64,000 nt of DNA from NCBI GenBank assembly GCA_949130495.1, contig OX422219.1, forward strand, positions 266,275,111-266,339,110. Direction: 5' to 3'. Made by a program: the position numbers and the translations under genes. The first letter of the stretch is position 1; each line of letters begins with the position of its first letter. Positions 1-11,021 of the stretch are shown in pieces. This stretch comes from Sambucus nigra (Eukaryota; Streptophyta; Magnoliopsida; Dipsacales; Adoxaceae). The notes beneath the pieces are model-generated. The model worked only from the letters and a program-made list of their open reading frames with translations. It was not told the DNA's origin and searched no databases.

Positions 1-482
1 ATCCTTATATCGTTTGAACGAGCTGACGTGTCAATTTGGCTTTTTGACTTTTAGTTCAAAACATCTCTTTTAAAGGAGATCAAAATAAGTCAAATTCTAT
101 TTCGAGTATATCATAATAAAACGTAGTGTAAACACTTAAAACACTTTCAATAATATTTTAAAATATTTTTTTCTTTATAAAATTACATCCTTATCTTTTC
201 TAAAAACAATTTCGAGCACCATTAATTCTACGCATTCATACGTGAGTGATCTCAGAATGCAATTATCTTTGAAGACGGATAAACTTGCACCAATTAAACT
301 TCGACATGATTTAATTCTTTGAAGCTTTGTCGTAACATCTTCATTTTTCTTCAATACGTCATAGACCAAGTGAGATCGTGACACAAATAAAAATCTCCCT
401 ATCATATATTACAAACATAGTTTTGTTCATGGAATTAAGTCAAAACAATACAGGGACTCAATTGAAAAATTATGTCCTTACA
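1..482 (-). repeat. 3' LTR (partial) of Sirevirus-like copia element
   Basis: These bases repeat 21086-21567 in the same orientation with scattered mismatches; both copies carry the cgtttgaacgagctgacg block and the aaaacgtagtgtaaacac block. Read on the minus strand, the LTR starts TGTAAGGACAT at 482, directly after a polypurine tract, so this is the 3' LTR. The remaining ~780 bases expected from the 1261-bp partner lie outside the window. Confidence 0.85.
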
Positions 483-496
483 AATCTCCCCCTTTG
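483..496 (-). other. Polypurine tract of the copia element
   Basis: On the minus strand this reads caaagggggagatt and ends immediately before the TG of the 3' LTR, the position where plus-strand priming occurs in LTR retrotransposons. A second similar tract (agggggagattt) lies at 864-875, and an aaggggagaga tract lies near 888-898. Repeated polypurine tracts upstream of the 3' LTR are known in Sirevirus-type copia elements. Confidence 0.8.
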
Positions 497-1241
497 ACTA
501 TTTCAGGACAAAACTAAACTAGTGAAATGCCTAAGCCGGGACGTTAAGCCGTATGACACCTAAATCCCATCCCATAAACCCAAAATAAAAAATACAGGAC
601 ACTAGAATATGTAGCACTGGCGAGCATAAACTATCTAAATATGATGTAGACTTGAAATTTCGAATCGCTGAAGAATACCTACACACATGAAACAAACAAA
701 TAAATACCCAGTGAAGTATGGAGGACCAAATGATATCAATTTATATTTCTAATAAGAAAAAATCATTTGAAACATGTGAGCAATTATTTGATACTTGATA
801 CCAATTTGAAAGAAATATAATCAAACAATATGTAAATCCATATATCAATAAAAACGCTCAACAAATCTCCCCCTACATCACATACATCTCTCCCCTTTTT
901 TGTCTCGAATAGACAATTCGGTGAAAAGATAAGCCAATCAAAGTATCTAGCATGAGAAAATAAACCAATTTGAACCAATTTGAAATCGCTAGATAATTAT
1001 GAAACAACTAGCTAAATATGATCAATAGATGACAAATCTGTAGCTAGTAAACTAATGAATCATACAAAGAATATAACAATCTAATCAGGTGTGATAAACG
1101 GACTATATGCAAAAAAACAATTTAGAACCAATAAATCCTGCATATAAACCAATCAGTCCAGAAACACTTCCAGCAGTACAAAAAATATGCCAATTTAAAC
1201 CAGAGGACTGCAAACCAAACAGAAGGCAACGAGCTATGGAC

Positions 1242-1323
1242 GTCGCTCAAACGAGTTGAGGATGTCGCTCGAACGAAGTACAGAGGTCGTTCGCACGACA
1301 TAGGGATGTCGTTTGTACGACTT
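1242..1323. repeat. Four imperfect palindromes with 22-bp period
   Basis: Four copies of a degenerate palindrome of the form tcgYtYgNacga start at 1243, 1265, 1287 and 1309, exactly 22 bp apart. The same motif with nearly the same spacing is in the element's LTR at 21022-21100. Regular spacing close to two helical turns suggests a protein-binding array, which is inference. Confidence 0.7.
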
Positions 1324-2270
1324 CTCAAGACCTGTAAGAATTTCCCAGATTTCCACAAAAAAATTTCAGGAAGGGTCTGACAGAAGCAAAACAGTGTTAA
1401 AACAGTATGCTTTTTAACACAAAATGCAAAAAATTCATAAAAGCAAATAATGTGAGTTACATGCAAACATAGTACCAATATGCTCAAACATGGATATGAA
1501 GTGAATGGGCGTGAAACTACAACAAATGAGTCATGATTCCAACACATCGAAACGATCAAGAAGCTCTAATTGATAGCAATAAATCATCAAACTTTATCAT
1601 AGCCTTATGACAATTAAAGTGTGAGCTTAATGAACTAAACATACAACATGCACACAAATCCAGATTTTTGACGATTCTACAAATAATAGCGTCAAATTGC
1701 AATGTTTCAACATTAGGATTAGTTGTGCAAACCCGTTTAAATTTTTAATCCATCCAAACTCCCTCAATAATATCATATTTTCTTTGGAATGAACTAAATT
1801 AATTTGTCCCTTTTCTTAGCATATTGCATTTTCTTTTTGGCTCTTTTAAACGGTGGCTTTCACGACGAGTTAATTTTGAAATCTCGCAGCCCTTTCCTAT
1901 GAATCACTCATCTTTTTTTACCAATTCATATCCTCACGGTAAACGGTTTTTACATGCACATTTCTCCTTAAGTCTACTTACACATAGATGACAAGATTGA
2001 GATAAGAACGCCTCACCAAATTCAAATATGCAAGAGAAGTCAAAACATCCATCTAAACTCGTGCATGTGTGCAATGTTGGCATAAATACAAAGTCGAATC
2101 AAAATGCATATCAACTTCGAAACAACCCTATATAAACAATGGTCAAGATCATTCTAAGCATCGATCATAATGACCAAATGTCTTAACCACATGGATAATG
2201 AAACGATTGGGAGGGTCCAAGCACACCAATATGCCACATCAAACATGTAAACTCAAAAACAAAAAATCGA

Positions 2271-2400
2271 AAATCTTTTTGGTTTTTCATATTTTGACTC
2301 AAATAAAAGCAAAATCTTTTTGGTTTTTCAAAAGTTTTCTCAAAAACAAAATCTTTTTGGATTTGTCAAAAAATTTTAAAAAATAAAATCTTTTTGTATT
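2271..2400. repeat. ~39-bp A/T-rich tandem repeat, four copies
   Basis: The core aaatctttttgg recurs at 2271, 2312, 2349 and 2387 (spacings 41, 37 and 38), each followed by a T-rich stretch. It lies just downstream, in element orientation, of the end of gag. The open frames on both strands here are by-products of the repeat. Confidence 0.7.
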
Positions 2401-2539
2401 TTTTTCAATAGGACTCAAACAAATGAAAACTATAATACAAAATGATACACATGTCATTATACTAGCAATGAATAAATCATAAAGAAAACTAGAATATGAC
2501 AAAACATGGCAACACTATCATCGTTTAGATTTAGCATGG

Positions 2540-3072
2540 GAAGAATCAAGTGCACCCAAATGAGAATCATGAAGTTTAATTCCTTAAGCAGCGATTTCCT
2601 AACCCAAGTAGGTGTAAAACGACGCATGGGAGTTTTGGGAACCGGGGCAACTTTATTCCTAAACTTCCTACGATCTTGTCTAAGGTTGTAACAAAACGCC
2701 TAAGGTGACATTTCCTCCCACAAAACGAGCAAGTGTAGCGATGGTGGAAATGGTTATCTATATGTGGACCTTTTCTAACCTTCCTAGTGTTTCTCACACG
2801 TGTGGGGGGAATGAGAACAACTCTCTCATCAAAACCTATACCTCCCCTATATCCCTTAATTTGGACAGTGCTTAGGATCTTATATAACTTCTCTGACCTA
2901 GCCTCCAAATCAAACTTGACTCTAGACGAATCTTTCAATCTCTCTTCCAACTCGTGAATCCTAGACTCGAGCAAAACTTCTAGACTCCTCAAATGCTAAA
3001 ATCTCCTTTTTCAAGGACTCCATCAAACCACGGAGATTATCTCACTCTTTCTCCACAAACTCTAGTTTCTCC
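2540..3072 (-). pseudogene. Copia gag, C-terminal part (second zinc-knuckle-like region)
   Basis: This is the downstream part of the Sirevirus-like gag whose upstream part is at 18984-20270. The 138-residue frame at 2576-2992 starts with a charged coiled-coil-like segment (LEVLLESRIHELEERLKD). A basic region and a CSFCGRKCHLRRF motif follow, resembling a degenerate CCHC knuckle. In-frame stops interrupt the coiled-coil stretch between 2992 and 3072. Long gag proteins with coiled coils and extra Cys/His motifs are typical of Sirevirus-type copia elements. No protease or polymerase follows. The 15.9 kb composite separates this piece from the first half; removing it with one target copy keeps the coiled-coil frame open across the junction. 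Confidence 0.75.
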
Positions 3073-3077
3073 CTAAA

Positions 3078-3222
3078 TGATGATACACAAATATTGCGTA
3101 TTTAATCCTCCGAACCTACGCATTTTAGCCCCCTCGGGTGCCTTAATCTCTATATTTAAGATCATTAACCAGACAACCTCGGTTTATATTTTAAAATGCA
3201 ATATTAGGTATAATTGGGCTTT
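3078..3222 (+). repeat. Inverted U3 end forming the left border
   Basis: Reading right from 3078, this is the first ~145 bp of the unit LTR (tgatgatac, atattgcgtattt, ccgaacctacgcatttt and onward) in plus orientation. The same sequence occurs in minus orientation at 3390-3535 and at every unit border. It therefore makes a fold-back with 3390-3535 and a terminal inverted repeat with 18834-18978. About nine-tenths of positions match by eye. Confidence 0.85.
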
Positions 3223-3349
3223 TGTCGTTGTTTTATGTCTCGTCGCGACTACACAAACAAACCTGCGAGAAGTGTGGTCCTGTAAGGCAACAGTCGTTGT
3301 TTTATGTCTCGTCACGACTATACAAACAAACAAAACTGCGAGAAGTGTC
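3223..3349 (-). repeat. Duplicated LTR/internal junction segment in the fold-back loop
   Basis: The loop of the left fold-back holds two head-to-tail copies (~60-69 bp) of the segment that in normal units lies next to the U5 side of the LTR. Both share the plus-strand core gttttatgtctcg, then cgacta with cacaaacaaac, then gcgagaagtgt. A short third start (ttgttttatg) joins the U3 piece. In normal units it occurs once, for example near 4600-4665. Confidence 0.75.
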
Positions 3350-3535
3350 ATTGTTTTATGCGTCCGAACTTCATACTTAGTACCTAAATACCTACAAAAG
3401 CCCAATTATACCTCATATTAACAATATAAACCGAGGTTGTCTGGTTAACGAGCTTAAATATAGAGATTTAGGCACCCGAGGGGACTAAAATGTGTAGGTT
3501 CGGAGGATGAAATACGCAATATTTACGTATCATCA

Positions 3536-6045
3536 CACCCCCTAACTTACACATTGCTACTCCCTAGCAATGAAATAGGATGCAACAAGAACTACAAGCA
3601 AACCAAAAGCAAGAGATAGTAAAAAAGCATGGTATAAAAGAAAAATGCCACTTCCTCGGGCAATTCGATTGCATTTAGCGTATGCAATAAGCCGTTAAAC
3701 CCCTAGGTCACCCTAGTGGACGAGTGTCGTCTCGTGAGGATTTTCAGGGATGGTACCCACAAACATCACATGGTTTCATCTAAATATGCCCAACCCAACA
3801 TGCAACAAGCCCAACAATGGCGAAAAGGATTTCATATGCATTATTAGCAAAGTGAATGAATTCAAACAAAAGTCCAAATCATTAACATTATAGAATGCAC
3901 CTCATAAAATTGAAACCTTAAAATGTGGGAGGGGGACGAGCACATGCAAAGTGTGATTTGGCAAAAACTTAGATAAACCGGATAAACATTAAAGCAAGAA
4001 TACAATCAATCCTCATAGGCATTACGCTCATCAAGTGAATTCACTCGAAACAGGGAGGTAACAGACGGAACATGCGGGCTAAAAGGTAAATGTAAATGGA
4101 AACTAGGTCGTAACATGTCACAAAAGAAGAACGCTATATATAAAAATAAAAACTATAATCTCAATGAAAGATACCGCACACTAAAAGAGGCAAAATGCAT
4201 TTTCACAGATTGTCAAAACTATTATGACTTTTAAATTACATCTACTAAAGATCACATTGGACTTTACTAGGATTGTAATGTAGGCAAGGCTAGGGTATGA
4301 AACGAAGGATATGTATGTACGGATTCAAAGTGTTCGGAATGAAAACTCGGGATAATGGGAAAATGCGGGCAATATCAAAATTAAACAAATGATTTCCAAA
4401 CAAGCATTGGATATATCATCGGGGAGAGTAATCAAAGCATATTAAACACTATAAAGCATATACAACTTTCACTTTTCTTTCTTTTCTTTCTTTTCTCAAG
4501 TTTTCTTTTGTTTTGTTTTGCTTTTTGCTTTCTCTTTTTCTTCACTTTTTTCACTTTCTCTTTTTCTTTACTTTTCAAACTCATATTGATAGTGCGCGAG
4601 AAGTGTGGTCGCGTAAGACCATAGTCGTTGTTTTATGTCTCGCCGCGACTATACAAACAAACCTAAATTACTACTACAATCAACTGGTGAGTATAGCGTG
4701 AAGTCGGGTATTAAAAATCCACAGGGACAAGTTGCTAGAATTTATATGATTTAATATTCCGAAATAAAAGTGTAAAAGGTGATTGCAAACTAAAAAGGAA
4801 AAATATGCATAAAGGGAAATGTTTTTCTAGGCAAGGGAAATGAAACTAGATTAACAAAGCAGTAAAACTATAGGTTGCGTCAAATGTCCCTCACCCGAGT
4901 TAATTTGTATAAAATGGTTACATGGGTCGACGAGTTATTTAGAATGCGTCTTGTTTCGACAATTAATTGAATCAAGGGCTGTCACGCCCCTAAATCCGCA
5001 TAAAAGCCTAATATGATTTTGGCATCAACAAATATCCCGAAAATTACGTGCGAAAGTTAGGAAGCACGGGACATACATGATATGCCCCGTCAAATCTCCT
5101 AGGTGCAATAACTAGGACAACGCACCCGAAATGAACCCGTAAACACTATCACCAAGCAAAGCAACGCGTTAACCCGAGTGAGTTCCATTCAAACACAACC
5201 TAGTTTAAATTACCTAGAAAGAATGATAAAAATGCGATAAATAAAGCGGGAAAGAAATGCGGTAAATCAGAACTAGAAATCAATTAATCAAAGCGTGTAT
5301 ACCTAATTTAGAAAGCATGTAAATTACACTAGAAAGCAAGAAATGAAGAAATACAACTATATTAAATGGTAGGGGAGATGAATAGTCAATTTACAATCCA
5401 AATGGGGTGTCAAACCAAAGACAAATGAAAAAGAACTAAACAAAAACCCCAAAACCCTAAGCTAAACTAACCTAAAATCGTGTCCCTATGTTTATTACAA
5501 CAAAATTGCTTTATATAGTAAGTTGGAATAAAAATTGAAAAGAAAAGGCAAAATATCTCCTGAAAAGAGGGGATCGATCGATCGACCAAAAGGGTCGATC
5601 GATCGATCAAGCAGGTCACGGCCAAGCAGCACACTGCATTACGGTTTCTTCCTCTTCTCCTCCTCTTTTGCTTTCCTTATTTTTCCTTCCACTGAAATCG
5701 CCGTAACTTCTTCGTTAGGGATCTGAATTGCGCACCGTTTGCGGCCACACGAAGCTAGCGAGGAGGGCTACAACTTTCGTTAGATGTTGGGCCAGGTGCG
5801 CAAGCTGTGAAATTAATAAAATGCCCTTGAACGTGCGATTGCATACGAAATTTAAGCGGAATGCGTCCGAACTCCATACTTAGTACCTAAATACCTACAA
5901 AAGCCCAATTATACCCCATATAGCATGTTAACAATATAAACTGAGGTTGTCAGGTTAACAGACTTAAATATAGAGATTAAGGCACCCGAGGGGGATAAAA
6001 TGCGTAGGTTCGGAGGATGAAATACGCAATATTTGTGTATCATCA
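3536..6045 (-). repeat. Tandem unit 1 (2510 bp)
   Basis: On the plus strand it starts with the polypurine tract complement (caccccctaac, 3536-3546). About 0.9 kb of noncoding internal sequence follows, then a T-rich tract (4466-4578), the junction block near 4600-4665, the U5-side motif ccacaggga near 4720, and the rest of the LTR, ending in the U3 start at 6045. A TATA element and GATC palindromes lie at 5508-5612. Units 1 and 2 share ctgaaaagagg beside the palindrome, where units 3-5 have ctgaaaacagg. Confidence 0.85.
5508..5612 (-). promoter_or_regulatory. LTR core promoter of unit 1: TATA box with upstream GATC palindromes
   Basis: The minus strand has TACTATATAAAGC at 5520-5508. About 50 bp upstream (5571-5608) lie two runs of overlapping GATC/CGATCG palindromes facing each other across a short spacer, able to form a hairpin. 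The position within the LTR and the AT-rich leader downstream fit a promoter. Promoter activity is inferred. Confidence 0.6.
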
Positions 6046-8508
6046 CACCCCCTAACTTACACATTGCTAGTCCCTAGCAATGAAGTAGGAAGCAATAAGA
6101 ACTACAAGCAAACCAAAAGCAGGAGATAGTACAGAAGTATGGTATAAAAGAAAAACGCCACTTTCGCGGGCGATTCAATTGCATTTAGTGTATGCAATAA
6201 GCCGTTAAACCCCTAGGTCACCCTAGTGGACGAGTGTCATCTCGTGAGGATTTTCAGGGATGGTACCCACAAACATCACATGGTTTCCTCAAAATATGCC
6301 CAACCCAACATGTGACAAGCCCAATAATGCCGAAAAGGATTTTATATGCATTATTAGCAAAGGGAATGAATTAAAAAAAAAGTCTAAATCATTAACATTA
6401 TAGAATGCACCTCATAGAATTGAAACCTTAAAATATGGGAGGGGGACGAGCACATGCAAGGTGTGATTTGGAAAAACTTATATAAAATGAATAAACATTA
6501 AAGCAAGCATACATTCAATCCTCACGGGCATTACGCTCATCAAGTGAATTCACTCGAAACAGGGAGGTAACACACGAAACATGCGGGCTAAAGAGTAAAT
6601 GTAAATGGAAACTAGGCCGTACACATGTCACAAAAGAAGAACGCTATATATAAAAATAAAAACTATAATCTCTATGAAAGATACCGCACAATAAAAGAGG
6701 CGAAATGCATTTTCACAGATTATCAAAACTATTATGACTTTTAAATTACATCTACTAAAGATCACATTGGACTTTACTAGGATTTTAATGTGGGCAATGC
6801 TAGGGTATGAAATGAAGGATATGTATGTACGGATTCAAAGTGCTCGGAATGAAAGCTCGGGTTAATGGGAAAATGCGGGCAATATCAAAATTAAACAAAT
6901 GATTTCCAAACAAGCATTAGATATATCATCGGGGAGAGTAATCAAAGCTTATTAAACACTATACAACATATACAACTTTCTCTTTTCTTTCTTTTCATTT
7001 TTTTTCTCATGTTTTCTTTTGTTTTGTTTTGCTTTTTGCTTTCTCTTTTTCTTCACTTTGTCTTTTTCTTTACTTTTCAAACTCATTTTGATAGCGCGCG
7101 AGAAGTGTCGTCGCGTAAGGCCACAATCGTTGTTTTATGTCTCGCCGCGACTATACAAACAAACCTAAATTATTGAGTATAGCGGTAAGTCGGGTATTAA
7201 AAATCCACAGGGACAAGTTGCTAGGATTTATATGATTTAATATTCCGAAATAAAAGTGTAAAAGGTGATTACAAACTGAAAAGGATAAATATGCATAAAT
7301 GAAATGAAACTAGATTAACAAAGTGGTAAAACTATAGGTTGCGTCGAATATCCCTCACTCGAGTTAATTTGTATAAAATGGTTACGTGGGTCGACGAGTT
7401 ATTTAGAATGCGTCTTGTTTCGAAAGTTAATTGAATCAAGGGTTGTCACGCCCCTAAATCCGTATAAAAGCGTAATATGATTTTGGCAACAACAAATATC
7501 CTGAAAATTACACGCAAAAGTTCGTAAGCACGGGACATACATGATATGCCCCGTCAAATCTCCTAGGTGCAATAACTAGGACAACGTACCCGAAATGAAC
7601 CCGTAAACACTATCACCAAGCAAGGCAACGCGTTAACCCGAGTGAGTTCCATTCAAACACAACCTAATTTAAATTACCTAGAAAGCATGATAAAAATGCG
7701 ATAAATAAAGCGGGAAAGAAATGCAGTAAATCAGAACTAGAAAGCAATTAATCAAAGCATGTATACCTAATTTAGAAAGCATGTAAATTACACTAGAAAG
7801 CAAGAAATGAAGAAATACAACTATATTAAATGGTAGGGGAGAAGAATAGTTAATTTACAATCCAAATGGGGTGTCAAACCAAAGAGAAATGAAGAAGAAC
7901 TAAACAAAAACCCCAAAACCCTAAGCTAAACTAACCTAGAATCGTGTCCCTCTGTTTATTATAACAAAATTGCTTTATATAGTAAGTTGGAATAAAAATA
8001 GAAAAGAAAAGGCAAAATATCTCCTGAAAAGAGGGGATCGATCGACCGACCAAAAGGGTCGATCGATCGATCAAGCAGGTCACAGCCAAACAGCACACTA
8101 CATTATGGTTTCTTCATCTTCTCCTCCTCTTTTGCTTTCCTTATTTTTCCTTCCGCTGAAATCGTCGTAACTTCTTCGTTAGGAATCTGAATTGCGCACC
8201 GTTTGCGGCCACACGAAGCTAGCGAGGAGGGATACAATTTCGTTAGATGCTGGGCAAGGTGCCCAAGCTATGAAATTAATAAAATGCCCTTGAACATTCG
8301 ATTGCGTACGAAACTAGAGAGGAATGCGTCCGAACTCCATACTTAGTACCTAAATACCTACAAAAGCCCAATTATACCTCATATAGCATGTTAACAATAT
8401 AAACCGAGGTTGTCTGGTTAACGGACATAAATATAGAGATTAAGGCACCCGAGGGGGCTAAAATGCGTAGGTTCGGAGGATGAAATATGCAATATTTGTG
8501 TATCATCA
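6046..8508 (-). repeat. Tandem unit 2 (2463 bp)
   Basis: Same order as unit 1: polypurine tract complement at 6046-6056, noncoding internal part, T-rich tract 6978-7080, junction block 7095-7165, U5-side ccacaggga motif near 7206, LTR to 8508. It is the shortest full unit and lacks the actactacactcaactgg segment found beside the junction in most other units. Confidence 0.85.
7972..8075 (-). promoter_or_regulatory. LTR core promoter of unit 2
   Basis: TATA element (minus TACTATATAAAGC) at 7984-7972 with the GATC palindrome pair at 8035-8072. One half carries gaccgacc instead of the perfect repeat seen in unit 1. Confidence 0.55.
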
Positions 8509-11021
8509 CACCCCCTAACTTACACATTGCTACTCCCGAGCAATGAAGTAGGATGCAATAAGAACTACAAGCAAACCAAAAGCAGGAGATAGTTCAAAAG
8601 TACGATATAAAAGAAAAAGGCCACTTTTGCGGGGATTCGATTGCATTTAGCGTATGCAATAAGCTGTTAAACCCTTAGGTCACCCTAGTGGACGAGTGTC
8701 GTCTCGTGAGGGTTTTCAGGGATGGTACCCACAAACATCACATGGTTTCCTCAAAATATTCCCAACCCAACATGCGACAAGCCCAACAATGGTGAAAAGG
8801 ATTTCATATGCATTATTAGCAAAGTGAATGAATTCAAACAAAAGTCCAAACCATTAACATTATAGAATGCACCTCATAGAATTGAAACGTTAAAATGTGG
8901 GAGGGGGACGAGCACATGCAAAGTGTGATTTGGCAAAAACTTATATAAATCGGATAAACCTTAAAGCAAGCATACATTCAATCCTCACGGGCATTATGCT
9001 CATCAAGTGAATTCACTCGAAGCAGGGAGGTAACACACGAAACATGCGGGGTAAAGAGTAAATGTAAATGGAAACTAGGTTGTACACATGTCACAAAAGA
9101 AGAACGCTATATATAAAAATAAAAACTGTAATCTCAATGAAAGATATCGCACAATAAAAGATGCGAAATGCATTTTCACAGATTATCAAAACTATTATGA
9201 CTTTTAAATTACATCTACTAAAGATCACATTGGACTTTACTAGGATTGTAATGTAGGCAAGGCTAGGGTATGAAACGAAGGATATGTATGTACGGATTCA
9301 AAGTGTTCGGAATGAAAACTCGGGATAATGGGAAAATGCGGGCAATATCAAAATGAAACAAATGATTTCCAAACAAGCATTAGATATATCATCGGCGAGA
9401 GTAATAAAAGCTTATTAAACACTATACAACATATATAACTTTCTCTTTTCTTTCATTTCTTTTTTTTCCTCATGTTTTCTTTTATTTTGTTTTTCTTTTT
9501 GCTTTCTCTTTTTCTTCACTTTTTTCACTTTCTCTTTTTCTTTACTTTTCAAACTCATTTTGATAGCGCGCGACAAGTGTGGTCGCGTAAGGCCACAGTC
9601 GTTGTTTTATGTCTCGCTGCGACAATACAAACAAACCTAAATTACTACTACACTCAACTGGTGAGTATAGCGGTAAGTCGGGTATTAAAAATCCACAAGG
9701 ACAAGTTGCTAGAATTTACATGATTTAATATTCCGAAATAAGAGTGTAAAAGGTGGTTAGAAACTAAAAAGGAAAAAGATGCATAAAGGGAAATGTTTAT
9801 CTAGGCAAGGGAAATGAAACTAGATTAACAAAGCGGTAAAACTATAGGTTGCGTCGAATATCCCTCACCCGAATTAATTTGTATAAAATGGTTACATGGG
9901 TCGACGAGTTATTTAGAATGCATCTTGTTTCGACAGTTAATTGAATCAAGGGTTGACACGCCCCTAAATCCACATAAAAGCCTAATATGATTTTGTCGTC
10001 AACAAATATCAAAAAAATTACGCGCGAAAGTTCATAAGCACGGGACATACATGATATGTCCCGTCAAATCTCCTAGGTGCAATAACTAGGACAACGCACC
10101 CGAAATGAACCCGTAAACACTATCACCAAGCAAAGCAACGCGTTAACCCGAGTGAGTTCCATTCAAACACAACCTAATTTAAATTACCTGGAAAGCATGA
10201 GAAAAACGGGATAAATAAAGTGGGAAAGAAATGCGGTAAATCTAAACTAGAAAGCAATTAATCAAAGCATGTAAACCTAATTTAGAAAGCATGTAAATTA
10301 CACTAGAAAGTAAGAAATGAAGAAATACAACTATATTAAATGGTGGGGGAGATGAATAGTTAATTTATAATCCAAATGGGGTGTCAAACCAAAGAGAAAT
10401 GAAGAAGAACTAAGCAAAAACCCCAAAACCCTAAGCTAAACTAACCTAAAATCGTGTCCCTCTGTTTATTACAACAAAATTGCTTTATATAGTAAGTTGG
10501 AATAAAAATAGAAAAGAAAAGAAAAAATAAAAGAAAAGGCAAAATATCTCCTGAAAACAGGGGATCGATCGATCGACGAAAAGGGTCGATCGATTGATCA
10601 AGCAGGTCACAGCCAAGCAGACCGCATTACAGTTTCTTCCTCTTCGCCTCCTCTTTTGCTTTCCTTATTTTTCCTTCAGCTGAAATCGTCGTAACTTCTT
10701 TGTTAGGGATCTGTTTATGGCCACGCGAAGCTAGCGAGGAGGGTTATAACTTTCGTTAGATGCAGGGCCAGGTTCCCAAGCTGTGAAATTACTAAAATGC
10801 ACTTGAACGTGCGATTGCGTACGAAACTTGAGAGAAATGCATTCGAACTCCATACTTAGTACCTAAATACCTACAAAATCCCAATTATACCTCATATAGC
10901 ATGTTAACAATATAAACCGAGGTTGTCTAGTTAACGGGCTTAAATATAGAGATTAAGGCACCCAAGGGGGCTAAAATGCGTAGGTTCGGAGGATGAAATA
11001 CGCAATATTTGCGTATCATCA
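8509..11021 (-). repeat. Tandem unit 3 (2513 bp)
   Basis: Polypurine tract complement at 8509-8519, noncoding internal region, T-rich tract 9442-9550, junction block 9560-9640, ccacaagga version of the U5-side motif near 9692, LTR to 11021. An A-rich expansion (aaaagaaaagaaaaaa) sits between the TATA box and the palindromes, as in units 4 and 5 but not in units 1 and 2. Confidence 0.85.
10482..10601 (-). promoter_or_regulatory. LTR core promoter of unit 3
   Basis: TATA element on the minus strand at 10494-10482 and the GATC palindrome pair at 10562-10599, with one substitution in the right arm (gatcgattgatc). Confidence 0.55.

Larger units (their letters stand above)
497..2510 (-). other. 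Noncoding 3' internal region of the copia element
   Basis: Between the end of gag and the polypurine tract lie two kilobases with no recognisable integrase, reverse transcriptase or RNase H motifs on either strand. Extra polypurine tracts, a 22-bp palindrome array and a ~39-bp tandem repeat are the only structure seen. Pol would normally occupy this place, so either pol was deleted or the element is a gag-only derivative. The open frames here match nothing recognisable. Confidence 0.6.

Noticed and set aside
1122..1559. 145-residue minus-strand open frame in the copia 3' region
   Set aside because: It has no recognisable domain, is rich in Phe/Cys/Leu as chance frames in AT-rich DNA are, and spans the palindrome array.
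4590..4665. Primer binding site next to the junction block of the tandem units
   Set aside because: Candidate stretches (such as tggccttacgcgacc on the minus strand) match no tRNA 3' end I can verify, so no site is annotated.
5440..5470. Telomere-like ccctaa runs in each tandem unit (and ggttaggg near 34220)
   Set aside because: Only one or two imperfect copies each; they are part of the LTR sequence, not interstitial telomere arrays.
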